DNA of 64,000 bases, from positions 62,001 through 126,000 of the forward strand of contig NZ_JACIEE010000010.1 of NCBI RefSeq assembly GCF_014196765.1, in the 5' to 3' direction. Below the pieces are notes generated by a model. It made no database searches and was not told where the DNA came from. It was given only the letters and a program-made list of their open reading frames with translations. This DNA is from Mycoplana azooxidifex (GTDB lineage: Bacteria > Pseudomonadota > Alphaproteobacteria > Rhizobiales > Rhizobiaceae). Of the stretch, positions 28,702-36,792 are shown one piece after another (the first letter of the stretch is position 1; the number at the start of each line of letters is the position of its first letter). A program made the translations under genes and the position numbers.

Positions 28702-29691
28702 TTACTGCTGGAACAGCTGGAGAATGTTCTGCGAGTTGGTATTGGCGATCGAGAGCGACTGGATGGCCAGCTGCTGCTGGGTTTGCAGCGCCTTCAGTCG
28801 CGTCGATTCCTCGTTCATGTCCGCGTCCACGAGGCGTCCGACGCCGGTATCGATCGTGTCGATCAGCGTTGCGACGAAATCCTCCTGCATGTCGATGCGG
28901 CTCTGGATCGAGCCCAGGCTCGAGGCGGCGCTCGTCATGGCCTCGAGCTGCTCATCGACGAACTGGGTCATTGCGTCCAGGGCGTCGACATCGTCGTGCG
29001 GTCCTGGCGGTTCTGCGATGTCGAGCTGCAGGGCGACAGTGCCGAGATCGGTGATGTCCAGCGTCACCACGGAGAAGTCGAGCGACGTTGTGCCGTTCAT
29101 CGCCAGCTTGTCGAGGATACCGAGATTGCCGCCGCCGGTATCGAACAGGACGGTGTCCTCGTTCAACGGATAGTCGACGGTCGTCACGCCGACCGTGCCG
29201 GACGCGTTTCGGATGAAGGAGGCCACGACCTGCTTGGTGACCGTGACAGGCGTCGCCGTGGTGCCCGTGACGTCGCTGATATCTTCCTGCAGCCAGTTCT
29301 CGCCCGAGAAGGAGGCCGATTCGGAAATGCTCTTCAGCTGCTGCTGCAACTGGTTGATTTCTTCCTGGATCTTGGACCGGTCCGTGCCGACGCCATAGGC
29401 GGCGACGAGCTTGGACTTGATCTCCTGGACGACCTCGATGGCGCTTTCCATGGCCGCATAGGCGGTGTCGATCTTGGCAGCGCCGAGGCCGAGCGCGTCC
29501 TGAACGGTCGCGAGCGCGCGGTTGTCCGAGCGCATGGTGGTCGCGATCGACCAGTAGGCGGCGTTGTCGGCGGCGGTCTCTACCTTGAGACCGGAGGAGA
29601 CGCGTGCCTGGGTGGTTTCGAAGCTGCGATCGATTGAACGGAGGGTTTGCAGCGCCGCCATCGCGGCCGCGTTGGTCAATATGCTAGCCAT
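28702..29691 (-). CDS. flaC: Flagellin FlaC
   Basis: 329-residue filament subunit. N-terminal D0/D1 (MASILTNAAAMAALQTLRSI, then RVSSGLKVETAADNAAYWSI) and C-terminal D1/D0 (ESTRLKALQTQQQLAIQSLS, ending ILQLFQQ) match the other three flagellins. It lacks the ADGIWTDGTDFYIKADENKW segment shared by them and is about 60 residues shorter. Last in the tandem array; called FlaC by synteny. In S. meliloti FlaA is the main subunit and the others are accessory. Confidence 0.92.
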   Translation of the reverse strand: MASILTNAAAMAALQTLRSIDRSFETTQARVSSGLKVETAADNAAYWSIATTMRSDNRALATVQDALGLGAAKIDTAYAAMESAIEVVQEIKSKLVAAYGVGTDRSKIQEEINQLQQQLKSISESASFSGENWLQEDISDVTGTTATPVTVTKQVVASFIRNASGTVGVTTVDYPLNEDTVLFDTGGGNLGILDKLAMNGTTSLDFSVVTLDITDLGTVALQLDIAEPPGPHDDVDALDAMTQFVDEQLEAMTSAASSLGSIQSRIDMQEDFVATLIDTIDTGVGRLVDADMNEESTRLKALQTQQQLAIQSLSIANTNSQNILQLFQQ

Positions 29692-29832
29692 CGTCTATGC
29701 CTTGTCTCGGAGAGAGATTGCAGGCCGGAGTGAGAGCACCGGCAACGGTGGATTCGCGTCATGCGCGCTGTCGCCAACCGTTTGCCCTGGGCGACAGTCC
29801 ATCATTCTTAACGAATGCTTAACGGCCGAATG

Positions 29833-29859
29833 GTTAACAAAAAGTTAACGCCGTCGATG
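29833..29859 (-). promoter_or_regulatory. Twin GTTAAC boxes upstream of flaC
   Basis: GTTAAC at 29833-29838 and 29844-29849 (11 bases apart, one helical turn), followed on the plus strand by GCCGTCGATG. The same box plus a CATCGA element occurs before flaD and flaB. Rest of the 400-base flaC-flaD spacer: the flaC leader and the flaD terminator. Confidence 0.5.
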
Positions 29860-30013
29860 AGCAGGGAAGGTTCGTTGAGAAAGCGTAAACATTCGACAAT
29901 CGCGCAAGCCTGGCGCAAGGCATGCCTGGGGTCGCAGCGCCCAGATTTTGGCATGCGGCAGAACCCGGCGCATGGGCGCACGCCGAAATCGGGGCATTTC
30001 CGGCCGCAACAGC

Positions 30014-30047
30014 AAACCCCGCGGCTCCTTTCGGAACCGCGGGGTTT
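30014..30047 (-). terminator. Terminator of flaD
   Basis: AAACCCCGCGG and CCGCGGGGTTT form an 11 bp perfect stem 45 bases after the flaD stop; the loop is 12 bases. Rho-independent type, strong stem. Confidence 0.75.
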
Positions 30048-30091
30048 CTCCTTCAGCGCGGGACGAAGCCGCCCCTAGCCGGGGGCGCCGC

Positions 30092-31270
30092 TTACTGACG
30101 GAAGAGCGACAGGATGTTTTCGGATGCGGTGTTGGCGATCGAAAGCGCCTGGATGCCGAGTTGCTGCTGCGTTTGCAGAGCGCTGAGGCGGGTCGATTCC
30201 TCGTTCATGTCCGCATCGACGAGGCGGCCGATGCCGCTGTCGATCGAGTCGGTCAGCCTGGAGATGAAGTCCTCCTGCATGCCGATGCGCATGGAGATGG
30301 AGCCAAGTGCGGCGGTGGCGCTGGTGATGGCTTCCAACTGGTGGTCGACGTGGCTGATCAGCAGGTCGATGACATCTTCGTCGGTGAGTGTTGCATCACC
30401 AAGATTGGTCTTTGCGGTATCCAGATCGGCGATGTCGAGTTCGTAGACGGAGGTACCGTCAGCGAAGACGTTGGCGATGGTGGTCTGCTCGGCTGCCGTG
30501 ATCGTCTTGTCGGCTGCACCCGTGACCTCAACCCACTTGTTCTCGTCGGCCTTGATGTAGAAGTCGGTTCCATCGGTCCAGATGCCGTCGGCGTTCTCGG
30601 CAAAGGCGCTGGTGACAACCGTCGAGTCGACGGCCGTGTAGTAGCTGCCGTTGACCTTGGCGACGTCGAACTGCAGCGCGTCCTTGTCAAGGATGCCCAT
30701 GTTGTTGCCGCTGGTGTCGAACAGCACATTGCCGCTGTCCAGCGGGACATCGATGGACTGGACCTTGACGTTGCCGGCGGAGTCGCGAAGGAACGAGCCG
30801 ACCACCTGCTTGACGATCGATTCGCCCGTTGCGACATCGGCGCCGTTGGTCGCGCTGACGGCGGCCTTCAACCAGTTTTCGCCCGAGAAGGATGCCGAGT
30901 CGGTGATCGACTTCAGCTGGTCCTGAAGCTGCTGGATTTCTTCCTGGATCTTGCTGCGGTCGACGCCGGTTTCGCGGGCGGCAACGAGCTTGTTCTTGAT
31001 TTCCGTGACCACATCGACCGCGCTTTCCATCGCGGCATATGCAGTGTCGACCTTGGCGGCACCGAGGCCGAGGGCGTCCTGGACGGCGGAGAGCGCGCCG
31101 TTGTCCGAACGCATCGTCGTTGCGATCGACCAGTAGGCGGCATTGTCGGAGGCGGTGCCTACGCGCAGGCCGGAGGAGACGCGCGCCTGGGTTTCTTCCA
31201 TGCTGTCGTCGAGAGAGCGGAGTGTCTGGAGTGCGGCCATGGCCGCATTGTTCGTCAAGATGCTGGTCAT
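30092..31270 (-). CDS. flaD: Flagellin FlaD
   Basis: 392-residue filament subunit. D0/D1 ends are typical (MTSILTNNAAMAALQTLRSL; ending ASENILSLFRQ). The central domain contains WTDGTDFYIKADENKWVEV, nearly identical to FlaB and FlaA. Over 30504-30660 the DNA differs from flaB at only two of 157 bases, far closer than needed for protein identity, which suggests gene conversion. It has its own terminator and upstream boxes, so it is probably monocistronic. Confidence 0.92.
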   Translation of the reverse strand: MTSILTNNAAMAALQTLRSLDDSMEETQARVSSGLRVGTASDNAAYWSIATTMRSDNGALSAVQDALGLGAAKVDTAYAAMESAVDVVTEIKNKLVAARETGVDRSKIQEEIQQLQDQLKSITDSASFSGENWLKAAVSATNGADVATGESIVKQVVGSFLRDSAGNVKVQSIDVPLDSGNVLFDTSGNNMGILDKDALQFDVAKVNGSYYTAVDSTVVTSAFAENADGIWTDGTDFYIKADENKWVEVTGAADKTITAAEQTTIANVFADGTSVYELDIADLDTAKTNLGDATLTDEDVIDLLISHVDHQLEAITSATAALGSISMRIGMQEDFISRLTDSIDSGIGRLVDADMNEESTRLSALQTQQQLGIQALSIANTASENILSLFRQ

Positions 31271-31279
31271 TGGAAAATT

Positions 31280-31326
31280 GCCCCTTCAGTGGCTGATTTG
31301 AAAAGGGACATCCCGGGATTGCCGGG
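31280..31326 (-). promoter_or_regulatory. flaD mRNA leader with ribosome-site hairpin
   Basis: In the transcript, GUCCCUU (31303-31309) can pair with AAGGGGC (31280-31286), which contains the ribosome site 10 bases before the AUG. Just upstream is a second hairpin CCCGG/CCGGG (31312-31326). The same pair of hairpins occurs before flaB and flaA. Confidence 0.55.
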
Positions 31327-31349
31327 AACGATGGAATGGCCTGATGCCC

Positions 31350-31406
31350 GTTAACCCGTTCTTCGTCTTGGTTAACCCATCGTTTCGATGGCACCAGATA
31401 ATGCGA
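31350..31406 (-). promoter_or_regulatory. Twin GTTAAC boxes upstream of flaD
   Basis: GTTAAC at 31350-31355 and 31371-31376 (21 bases apart, two turns), followed by ATCGTTTCGATGGCACCAG and ATAATGCG. Nearly identical wording stands before flaB. Likely promoter or activator region. Confidence 0.55.
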
Positions 31407-31484
31407 ACATGGTTAATGAAAGTTAAACAGGGTTTACCGATCTTGGTGTAGCGCCAGCGATTTTCTGCCTCCGGAACATGAAAA

Positions 31485-31506
31485 CCGCGCCCCTTTCGAG
31501 GCGCGG
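31485..31506 (-). terminator. Terminator of flaB
   Basis: CCGCGCC and GGCGCGG, 7 bp stem, 8-base loop, followed on the minus strand by TTTTC. It lies 35 bases after the flaB stop. Confidence 0.75.
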
Positions 31507-31540
31507 CCAGTTGATTTTCGATCTATCGAACCGTTTGCGA

Positions 31541-32716
31541 TTAACGGAAGAGCGACAGGATGTTTTCCGAAGAGGAGTTGGCGATCGAGAGCGCCTGGAT
31601 GCCGAGCTGCTGCTGCGTCTGCAGGGCGCTGAGGCGGGTCGATTCCTCGTTCATGTCTGCATCCACCAGGCGGCCGACACCCGAGTCGATCGAGTCGGTC
31701 AGCTTGGAGACGAAGTCTTCCTGCAGGTCGAGGCGCATGGCGACCGAGCCCATGTCGGCGGCAGCGCTGGTGGCTGCTTCGAGCTGGCGGTCGACGTGGC
31801 TGATCAACCGGTCGATGATGTCCTCGTCGGTCAGCGTGGCGACGCCCAGGGCGGTCCGGGCGGCGTCCAGGTCGGAGATGTCGAGCTCGTAGACAGACGT
31901 ACCGGATGCGAAGACGGTGGCGATCGTGGTCTGCTCCGTCGCCGTGACCGTCTTGTCGGCTGCACCCGTGACCTCGACCCACTTGTTCTCGTCGGCCTTG
32001 ATGTAGAAGTCGGTTCCATCGGTCCAGATGCCGTCGGCGTTCTCGGCAAAGGCGCTGGTGACAACCGTCGAGTCGACGGCCGTGAAGTAGCTGCCGTTGA
32101 CCTTGGCTACGTCAGCCTGCAGGGCGTCCTGGTCAAGAATGCCCATCTTGTTGCCGCTGGTATCGAACAGCACGTTGCTCGAGTCCAGGTCGACATCGAT
32201 GGACTGAACCTTGACGTTGCCGGCGGAGTCGCGGGTGAACGAACCGACGATCTGCTTGGTGACGGTTTCAGCCGTTGCGACATCCGCACCGGCGGTCGCG
32301 CTGACGGCGGCCTTCAGCCAGTTTTCGCCGGAGAAGGAAGCGGAGTCGGCGATCGACTTCAGCTGACCCTGCAGCTGGGTGATTTCTTCCTGGATCTTGG
32401 ACTTGTCGACGCCGGTTTCGCGGGCGGCGACGAGCTTGTTCTTGATCTCTTCGATAACGTCGATCGAGGATTCGAGACCGGCATAGGCGGTGTCGACCTT
32501 GGCGGCGCCGAGGCCGAGAGCGTCCTGGACGGCGGAGAGTGCACCATTGTCCGAACGCATGGTCGTTGCGATCGACCAGTAGGCTGCGTTATCGGCGGCT
32601 TCGCCAACGCGCAGACCCGAAGAAACGCGCGCCTGGGTTTCTTCCATGCTGGAGTTGATGGAGCGCAGCGTCTGGAGAGCGGACATGGCTGCGATGTTGG
32701 TGAGAATGCTCGTCAT
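31541..32716 (-). CDS. flaB: Flagellin FlaB
   Basis: 391-residue filament subunit with D0/D1 ends (MTSILTNIAAMSALQTLRSI; ending SSENILSLFR) and a central domain shared with FlaA and FlaD. Serine/threonine-rich stretches in the middle could accept O-linked sugars. It has its own leader hairpins, upstream boxes and terminator. Named by synteny with the S. meliloti array. Confidence 0.93.
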   Translation of the reverse strand: MTSILTNIAAMSALQTLRSINSSMEETQARVSSGLRVGEAADNAAYWSIATTMRSDNGALSAVQDALGLGAAKVDTAYAGLESSIDVIEEIKNKLVAARETGVDKSKIQEEITQLQGQLKSIADSASFSGENWLKAAVSATAGADVATAETVTKQIVGSFTRDSAGNVKVQSIDVDLDSSNVLFDTSGNKMGILDQDALQADVAKVNGSYFTAVDSTVVTSAFAENADGIWTDGTDFYIKADENKWVEVTGAADKTVTATEQTTIATVFASGTSVYELDISDLDAARTALGVATLTDEDIIDRLISHVDRQLEAATSAAADMGSVAMRLDLQEDFVSKLTDSIDSGVGRLVDADMNEESTRLSALQTQQQLGIQALSIANSSSENILSLFR

Positions 32717-32724
32717 AGTTGATT

Positions 32725-32768
32725 GCCCCTTAATGGCTGACTAGGAAGGGACATTCCGGTTTTACCGG
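32725..32768 (-). promoter_or_regulatory. flaB mRNA leader with ribosome-site hairpin
   Basis: GUCCCUU (32746-32752) can pair with AAGGGGC (32725-32731), hiding the ribosome site; upstream hairpin CCGGT/ACCGG at 32756-32768. The stem bases match flaD exactly while the loops differ. Confidence 0.55.
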
Positions 32769-32792
32769 CGAACGACGGTCAACATCATGCTT

Positions 32793-32849
32793 GTTAACCC
32801 TTTATTATGCTTGGGGTTAACCCGTCGCTTCGATGGCCCTAGATAATCG
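32793..32849 (-). promoter_or_regulatory. Twin GTTAAC boxes upstream of flaB
   Basis: GTTAAC at 32793-32798 and 32816-32821 (23 bases apart), followed by CGTCGCTTCGATGGCCCTAG and ATAATCG, matching the flaD upstream region. Confidence 0.55.
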
Positions 32850-32959
32850 CAGGATGGTTAAAGAAGGGCTAAGAGCAACGAGAAAGGCGGTGTCCTTCAA
32901 AAAATTTTGCAACCTTTGCGCGCCCGTGCGCGTGTCAGAACTTGCTTAAAAAAACGATA

Positions 32960-32987
32960 AAGCCGCACCCGTTTCCGGATGCGGCTT
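32960..32987 (-). terminator. Distal terminator of flaA
   Basis: AAGCCGCA and TGCGGCTT (8 bp stem) followed on the minus strand by TTATCG and a run of T (plus-strand A-run at 32948-32954). A good Rho-independent terminator, about 130 bases after the flaA stop. Confidence 0.75.
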
Positions 32988-33090
32988 CCTGACGATCTGT
33001 GACGGGGGTCAGCCTCCCCGGCATCGATCCATCTTTCCTTGCACTGCCGGCACAGCGGAAAGTCACCGCCATGCCGGGGTAGAAGAAGCA

Positions 33091-33108
33091 GCTCCCGTTT
33101 CCGGGAGC
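33091..33108 (-). terminator. Proximal hairpin after flaA
   Basis: GCTCCCG and CGGGAGC (7 bp stem, TTTC loop), ten bases after the flaA stop, followed by a T-rich stretch on the minus strand. It may terminate or protect the 3' end; a second terminator follows. Confidence 0.6.
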
Positions 33109-33118
33109 CGCCATTGTC

Positions 33119-34294
33119 TTAGCGGAAGAGCGACAGGATGTTCTGCGAGTCGCTGTTGGCGATCGAGAGCGCCTGGATGGCGAGCTGCTGCTGCGTCTGC
33201 AGGGCGCTGAGGCGGGTCGATTCCTCGTTCATGTCGGCATCCACCAGACGGCCTACGCCGCGTTCGATGGAGTCCGAGAGCTTGGAAACGAACTCTTCCT
33301 GCAGGTCGAGGCGCATCGAGACCGAACCCATGTCGGCAGCAGCGCTGGTGGCTGCTTCGAGCTGGCCGTCGATGTGGCTGATCATCCGGTCGATGGCATC
33401 CGCATCGGTCATGGTCGCGTCGCCGAGAGCACCCTTCAGGGCATCCATGTCAGAGATGTCGAATTCCGAAACCGATGTGCCGGCTGCGAAGACGTTCGCA
33501 ATCGTGGTCTGCTCGGTTGCCGTGACCGTCTTGTCGGTCGCGCTCGTGACCTCGACCCACTTGTTCTCGTCGGCCTTGATGTAGAAGTCGGTTCCATCGG
33601 TCCAGATGCCGTCGGCGTTCTCCGAGAATGCGTCGGTGACAACCGTCGAGTCGACGGCCGTGTAGTAGCTGCCGTTGACCTTGGCGACATCAGCCTGCAG
33701 GGCGTCCTGGTCGAGAATGCCCATCTTGTTGCCGCTGGTGTCGAACAGCACGTTGCTCGTGTCCAAGTCGACGTCGATGGACTGAACCTTGACGTTGCCG
33801 GAGGAGTCGCGGGTGAACGAACCGACGACCTGCTTGGTGACCGTTTCAGCCGTTGCGACGTTGGCGCCGTTGGTCGCGCTGACGGAAGCCTTCAGCCAGT
33901 TTTCGCCGGAGAAGGAGGAGGCGTCGGCGATCGCCTTCAGCTGGTCCTGCAGCTGGGTGATTTCTTCCTGGATCTTGGACTTGTCAGCCGAAGATTCCTG
34001 GGCAGTGACCAGCTTGTTCTTGATCTCCTGCATGACGTCGATCGAGGATTCGAGACCGGCATAGGCGGTATCGACCTTGGCGGCGCCGAGGCCCATTGCC
34101 TCGCTGACAGCAGAGAGTGCACCGTTGTCGGAGCGCATGGTGGTTGCGATCGACCAGTAGGCGGCGTTGTCCGTTGCGGTACCGACGCGCAGGCCCGAGG
34201 AGATACGGTTCTGCGTGGTTTCCAGGTTGCTGGAGATGTTACGCAGGGTCTGGAGAGCAGACATTGCGCTAGCGTTGGTGAGAATGCTTGCCAT
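33119..34294 (-). CDS. flaA: Flagellin FlaA (main subunit by synteny)
   Basis: 391-residue filament subunit, first of the four tandem genes. D0/D1 ends MASILTNASAMSALQTLRNI and DSQNILSLFR; central domain with WTDGTDFYIKADENKWVEV. In S. meliloti FlaA is the essential subunit. Its leader can fold over the ribosome site like those of flaB and flaD, but its upstream region lacks the GTTAAC boxes, suggesting a different control from the others. A glycosyltransferase gene is divergent from it. Confidence 0.93.
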   Translation of the reverse strand: MASILTNASAMSALQTLRNISSNLETTQNRISSGLRVGTATDNAAYWSIATTMRSDNGALSAVSEAMGLGAAKVDTAYAGLESSIDVMQEIKNKLVTAQESSADKSKIQEEITQLQDQLKAIADASSFSGENWLKASVSATNGANVATAETVTKQVVGSFTRDSSGNVKVQSIDVDLDTSNVLFDTSGNKMGILDQDALQADVAKVNGSYYTAVDSTVVTDAFSENADGIWTDGTDFYIKADENKWVEVTSATDKTVTATEQTTIANVFAAGTSVSEFDISDMDALKGALGDATMTDADAIDRMISHIDGQLEAATSAAADMGSVSMRLDLQEEFVSKLSDSIERGVGRLVDADMNEESTRLSALQTQQQLAIQALSIANSDSQNILSLFR

Positions 34295-34295
34295 A

Positions 34296-34359
34296 TTCGT
34301 TTGTCCCTTTGAACGAAATACTTTGTGGGGACATGCCGGGCTCCCTTAATCCTACCGGC
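34296..34359 (-). promoter_or_regulatory. flaA mRNA leader with alternative hairpins
   Basis: UGUCCC (34328-34333) can pair with GGGACA (34302-34307), covering part of the ribosome site AAAGGGA. A competing stem UUCGUU (34312-34317) with AACGAA (34296-34301) would instead show the ribosome site in a loop. An upstream GCCGG/CCGGC hairpin spans 34335-34359. Confidence 0.5.
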
Positions 34360-34707
34360 GACGACGGATCGACTTCATGCCACTTGGTTTCATTATTTGG
34401 GTTGAGAAACCAAACCTGTCGTGTCGGGAAGGAATATCTCGCCCAAAGCTTTCGCGTTGATTAATTTCGCGGTTTTCGCGCCGCGTCCCAAAATCTATAG
34501 TTAATGGTCCGCAAGTTTATATGGTTAAAATTGTAAGTCTAATTCAGGCTACAATTGACCATGGCCAGCATCATCCGCGCCTGCGCGCCCGCGAGAGGAC
34601 GGATACACGCAAGCTTCATTCCCTATAGGTCGCCAATCCCCAACGTGGCCGAAGGCGCGAACCCGCGTCACTGCCTGCAGGATGTCTTTCAAACGGAGCG
34701 TCGCATC
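34360..34707. other. Divergent region flaA / GT41 gene
   Basis: AT-richer than its surroundings (for example 34480-34560). It must hold promoters for both directions; no GTTAAC box and no CTTGCG motif seen. Confidence 0.45.
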
Positions 34708-36618
34708 TTGTCCACGACCATCTCATTCGCCGCCGCATCAAAGGAATATCAGAAAGGGCGATACGGACAGGCCCTTTCGGTGCTGAACAAGCTGCTTGAG
34801 GTCCAGAGGGACGGCAAGACCTACGCGCTTCTTGCCAGGACCATGCTGAAAGTGGGGATGAAATCCGACGCGGCCATGGTCTTCGACATGGCCGCCGATC
34901 AGGAAGATGCCAACGCCACCGAATATCGCCGGAAGGCGATGATGCTTCATTTCGAAGGCGGCAGAGACGATGAGGCGCTCGTCGCCGCCAAGCGGCTTTT
35001 CGAGAAAGCGCCGTCCGACCCCGATGTGGCCTACGTCCTGGCGACGATCTTCCTCAAGCGCGGCGAACGCGACATTCTCGAGGGGATACGGAAGCCGTTG
35101 CTGGCGAGCGCCAATCCGCAGCATCTCGTCCTGGCCAGCCAACTCCTGACCAACGAGCTGGGCAATGAAAACGACCTTGTTACAACCCGGAAGATTCTCG
35201 AGAAAATCCCGGGGAACAATGTCGTTCGCTCCATCTACCTGCAGATGGCAAGGGAACTGAACGACTACGAGGCCATCGCCAGGCACGAGCCGATCATCAT
35301 GGCGGCAATCGAAAGCGGCAACCTCGGTTTCCTTGACCACGAAGGGCCGTGGCCAAATCTGCACTGGTGCGGGGATGAGGGAACAAACCGGCTTGCGACC
35401 TACAAATTACCGACACTCCCGGAGAACGCGACTACTCTTCGACGGGCCATGAGGCATGCCTGGTCGGACAAGATCAGGATCGGCTATCTTTCATCCGATC
35501 TCTGGTCGGATCACGCGACGATGAAACTGCTGCGAAGCGTGCTCGAACGGCACGACAGGAACAAGTTCGACATCACGCTCTTCTGCTACACGCCGTCCCG
35601 CCTGCTGCAAATGAACGACGCAGAGCGCAGCGCCTGGGGCGGGATCGTGCGGGTGGCCGACATGTCGGACATGGAAGCGGCATCGGCGATACGCGAAAGC
35701 CAGGTCGATATTCTCATCGACCTCAAGGGCCACACGAAGGACGGCCGGCCCGGGATCCTCAACCATCAGGCAGCGCCGATCCAGGTCGCCTGGCTCGGCT
35801 TTCCCGGCTCGACCGCAAACATCGATCTCGACTACGTGATCGGGGACCGCCACGTCCTGCCGGATTCGTCCAAGCCGCACTACCACGAGAAATTCTGCAG
35901 GCTTCCGGACACGTATCAGCCCAACGATTCGACCAACCGTCCGCCCTTGCGCCCGCAAGGCCGGGCCGATCTCGCATTGCCACAGGACAGGTTCCTGTTC
36001 GCCTCCTTCAACCACAACCGCAAGATCTCCCCCGAGGTGATCGAGCTCTGGGCGCGGATCCTCAAGCGTTCGCCCGAGAGCAGCCTGCTGCTGCTGGCGG
36101 TGTCGGAGCGGTCGCGGGAGAACATCCTGAAGAAGTTCAAGAGCGAGAAGATCGCGGCGGAGAGAATTCTGTTCACGCCGAAGATGGAGTACGAGCAGCA
36201 CCTCAATCGTCTTCAGGCAGCCGACGTCGGCCTCGACACCTTCCCGGTCAACGGCCACACCACGACATCGGAACAGCTCTGGGGCGGCCTGCCCGTCATC
36301 ACCGTCAAGGGCACCAACTTCGCCTCGCGCGTCAGCGAGAGCCTGCTGCATGCGATGAACCTGCCGGAGCTCGTTGCGGAGGACAAAGACGCCTATGTCG
36401 ATCTTGCCGTATCCTGCTACGAGAACCCGGAGAGCCTGGCGGCGTGCCGGGCGAAGCTGCAACAGAACCGCCTCGTCGCCCCGTTGTTCGATTCGGAGCG
36501 CTTCCGCCTCCACCTCGAGGCAGCCTACGAGATGATGCGCGATCGCGCACGAAGCGGTTTGGACCCCGACCACTTCGACGTGCCCGCCCTGCCCGTCCGC
36601 ACGACGCCGATCCAGTAG
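34708..36618 (+). CDS. GT41 (SPINDLY/OGT-type) glycosyltransferase with TPR-like N-terminus
   Basis: About 636 residues. TPR-like helices (residues 1-150) precede a GT-B catalytic region like eukaryotic O-GlcNAc transferase: KIRIGYLSSDLWSDHATM (His at the OGT H498 position), APIQVAWLGFPGST, FASFNHNRKISPEVIELWA (Lys at the OGT K842 position) and LDTFPVNGHTTTSEQLWGG. Such enzymes put a sugar on Ser/Thr of proteins. A TTG at 34708 is preferred (GGAGC upstream, start of TPR-like sequence); ATG at 34561 lacks a ribosome site. It is on the opposite strand between flaA and fliP, where I recall no gene in S. meliloti, so flagellin is the natural candidate target. Confidence 0.9.
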   Translation: MSTTISFAAASKEYQKGRYGQALSVLNKLLEVQRDGKTYALLARTMLKVGMKSDAAMVFDMAADQEDANATEYRRKAMMLHFEGGRDDEALVAAKRLFEKAPSDPDVAYVLATIFLKRGERDILEGIRKPLLASANPQHLVLASQLLTNELGNENDLVTTRKILEKIPGNNVVRSIYLQMARELNDYEAIARHEPIIMAAIESGNLGFLDHEGPWPNLHWCGDEGTNRLATYKLPTLPENATTLRRAMRHAWSDKIRIGYLSSDLWSDHATMKLLRSVLERHDRNKFDITLFCYTPSRLLQMNDAERSAWGGIVRVADMSDMEAASAIRESQVDILIDLKGHTKDGRPGILNHQAAPIQVAWLGFPGSTANIDLDYVIGDRHVLPDSSKPHYHEKFCRLPDTYQPNDSTNRPPLRPQGRADLALPQDRFLFASFNHNRKISPEVIELWARILKRSPESSLLLLAVSERSRENILKKFKSEKIAAERILFTPKMEYEQHLNRLQAADVGLDTFPVNGHTTTSEQLWGGLPVITVKGTNFASRVSESLLHAMNLPELVAEDKDAYVDLAVSCYENPESLAACRAKLQQNRLVAPLFDSERFRLHLEAAYEMMRDRARSGLDPDHFDVPALPVRTTPIQ

Positions 36619-36628
36619 GAAGTCAAGC

Positions 36629-36660
36629 GCGCGCCCTCGCGCGCACCACCGCGGGCGCGC
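36629..36660. terminator. GC-rich hairpin between GT41 gene and fliP ends
   Basis: GCGCGCCC and GGGCGCGC, 8 bp stem, 16-base loop, between convergent gene ends. It could stop transcription from both sides; no T-run. Confidence 0.45.
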
Positions 36661-36792
36661 TCCCCGGCCGGAGCGACCTGTCGGGAATCAGTCTCTCCGC
36701 AAGCGAAAGCATCCATGCGGAAACCGCGGCGCCGGCCGGTTGGTCGGGAGAGACGCCGTGCCTGTGGTGAAGGTGGGGTGCCTGCGCTACCG

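Noticed and set aside
32999-33066. Nested stem GTGAC/GTCAC in the flaA 3' region
   Set aside because: The arms cross the CCCCGGCAT/ATGCCGGGG pair rather than nesting, and five bases is too short to claim a pseudoknot.
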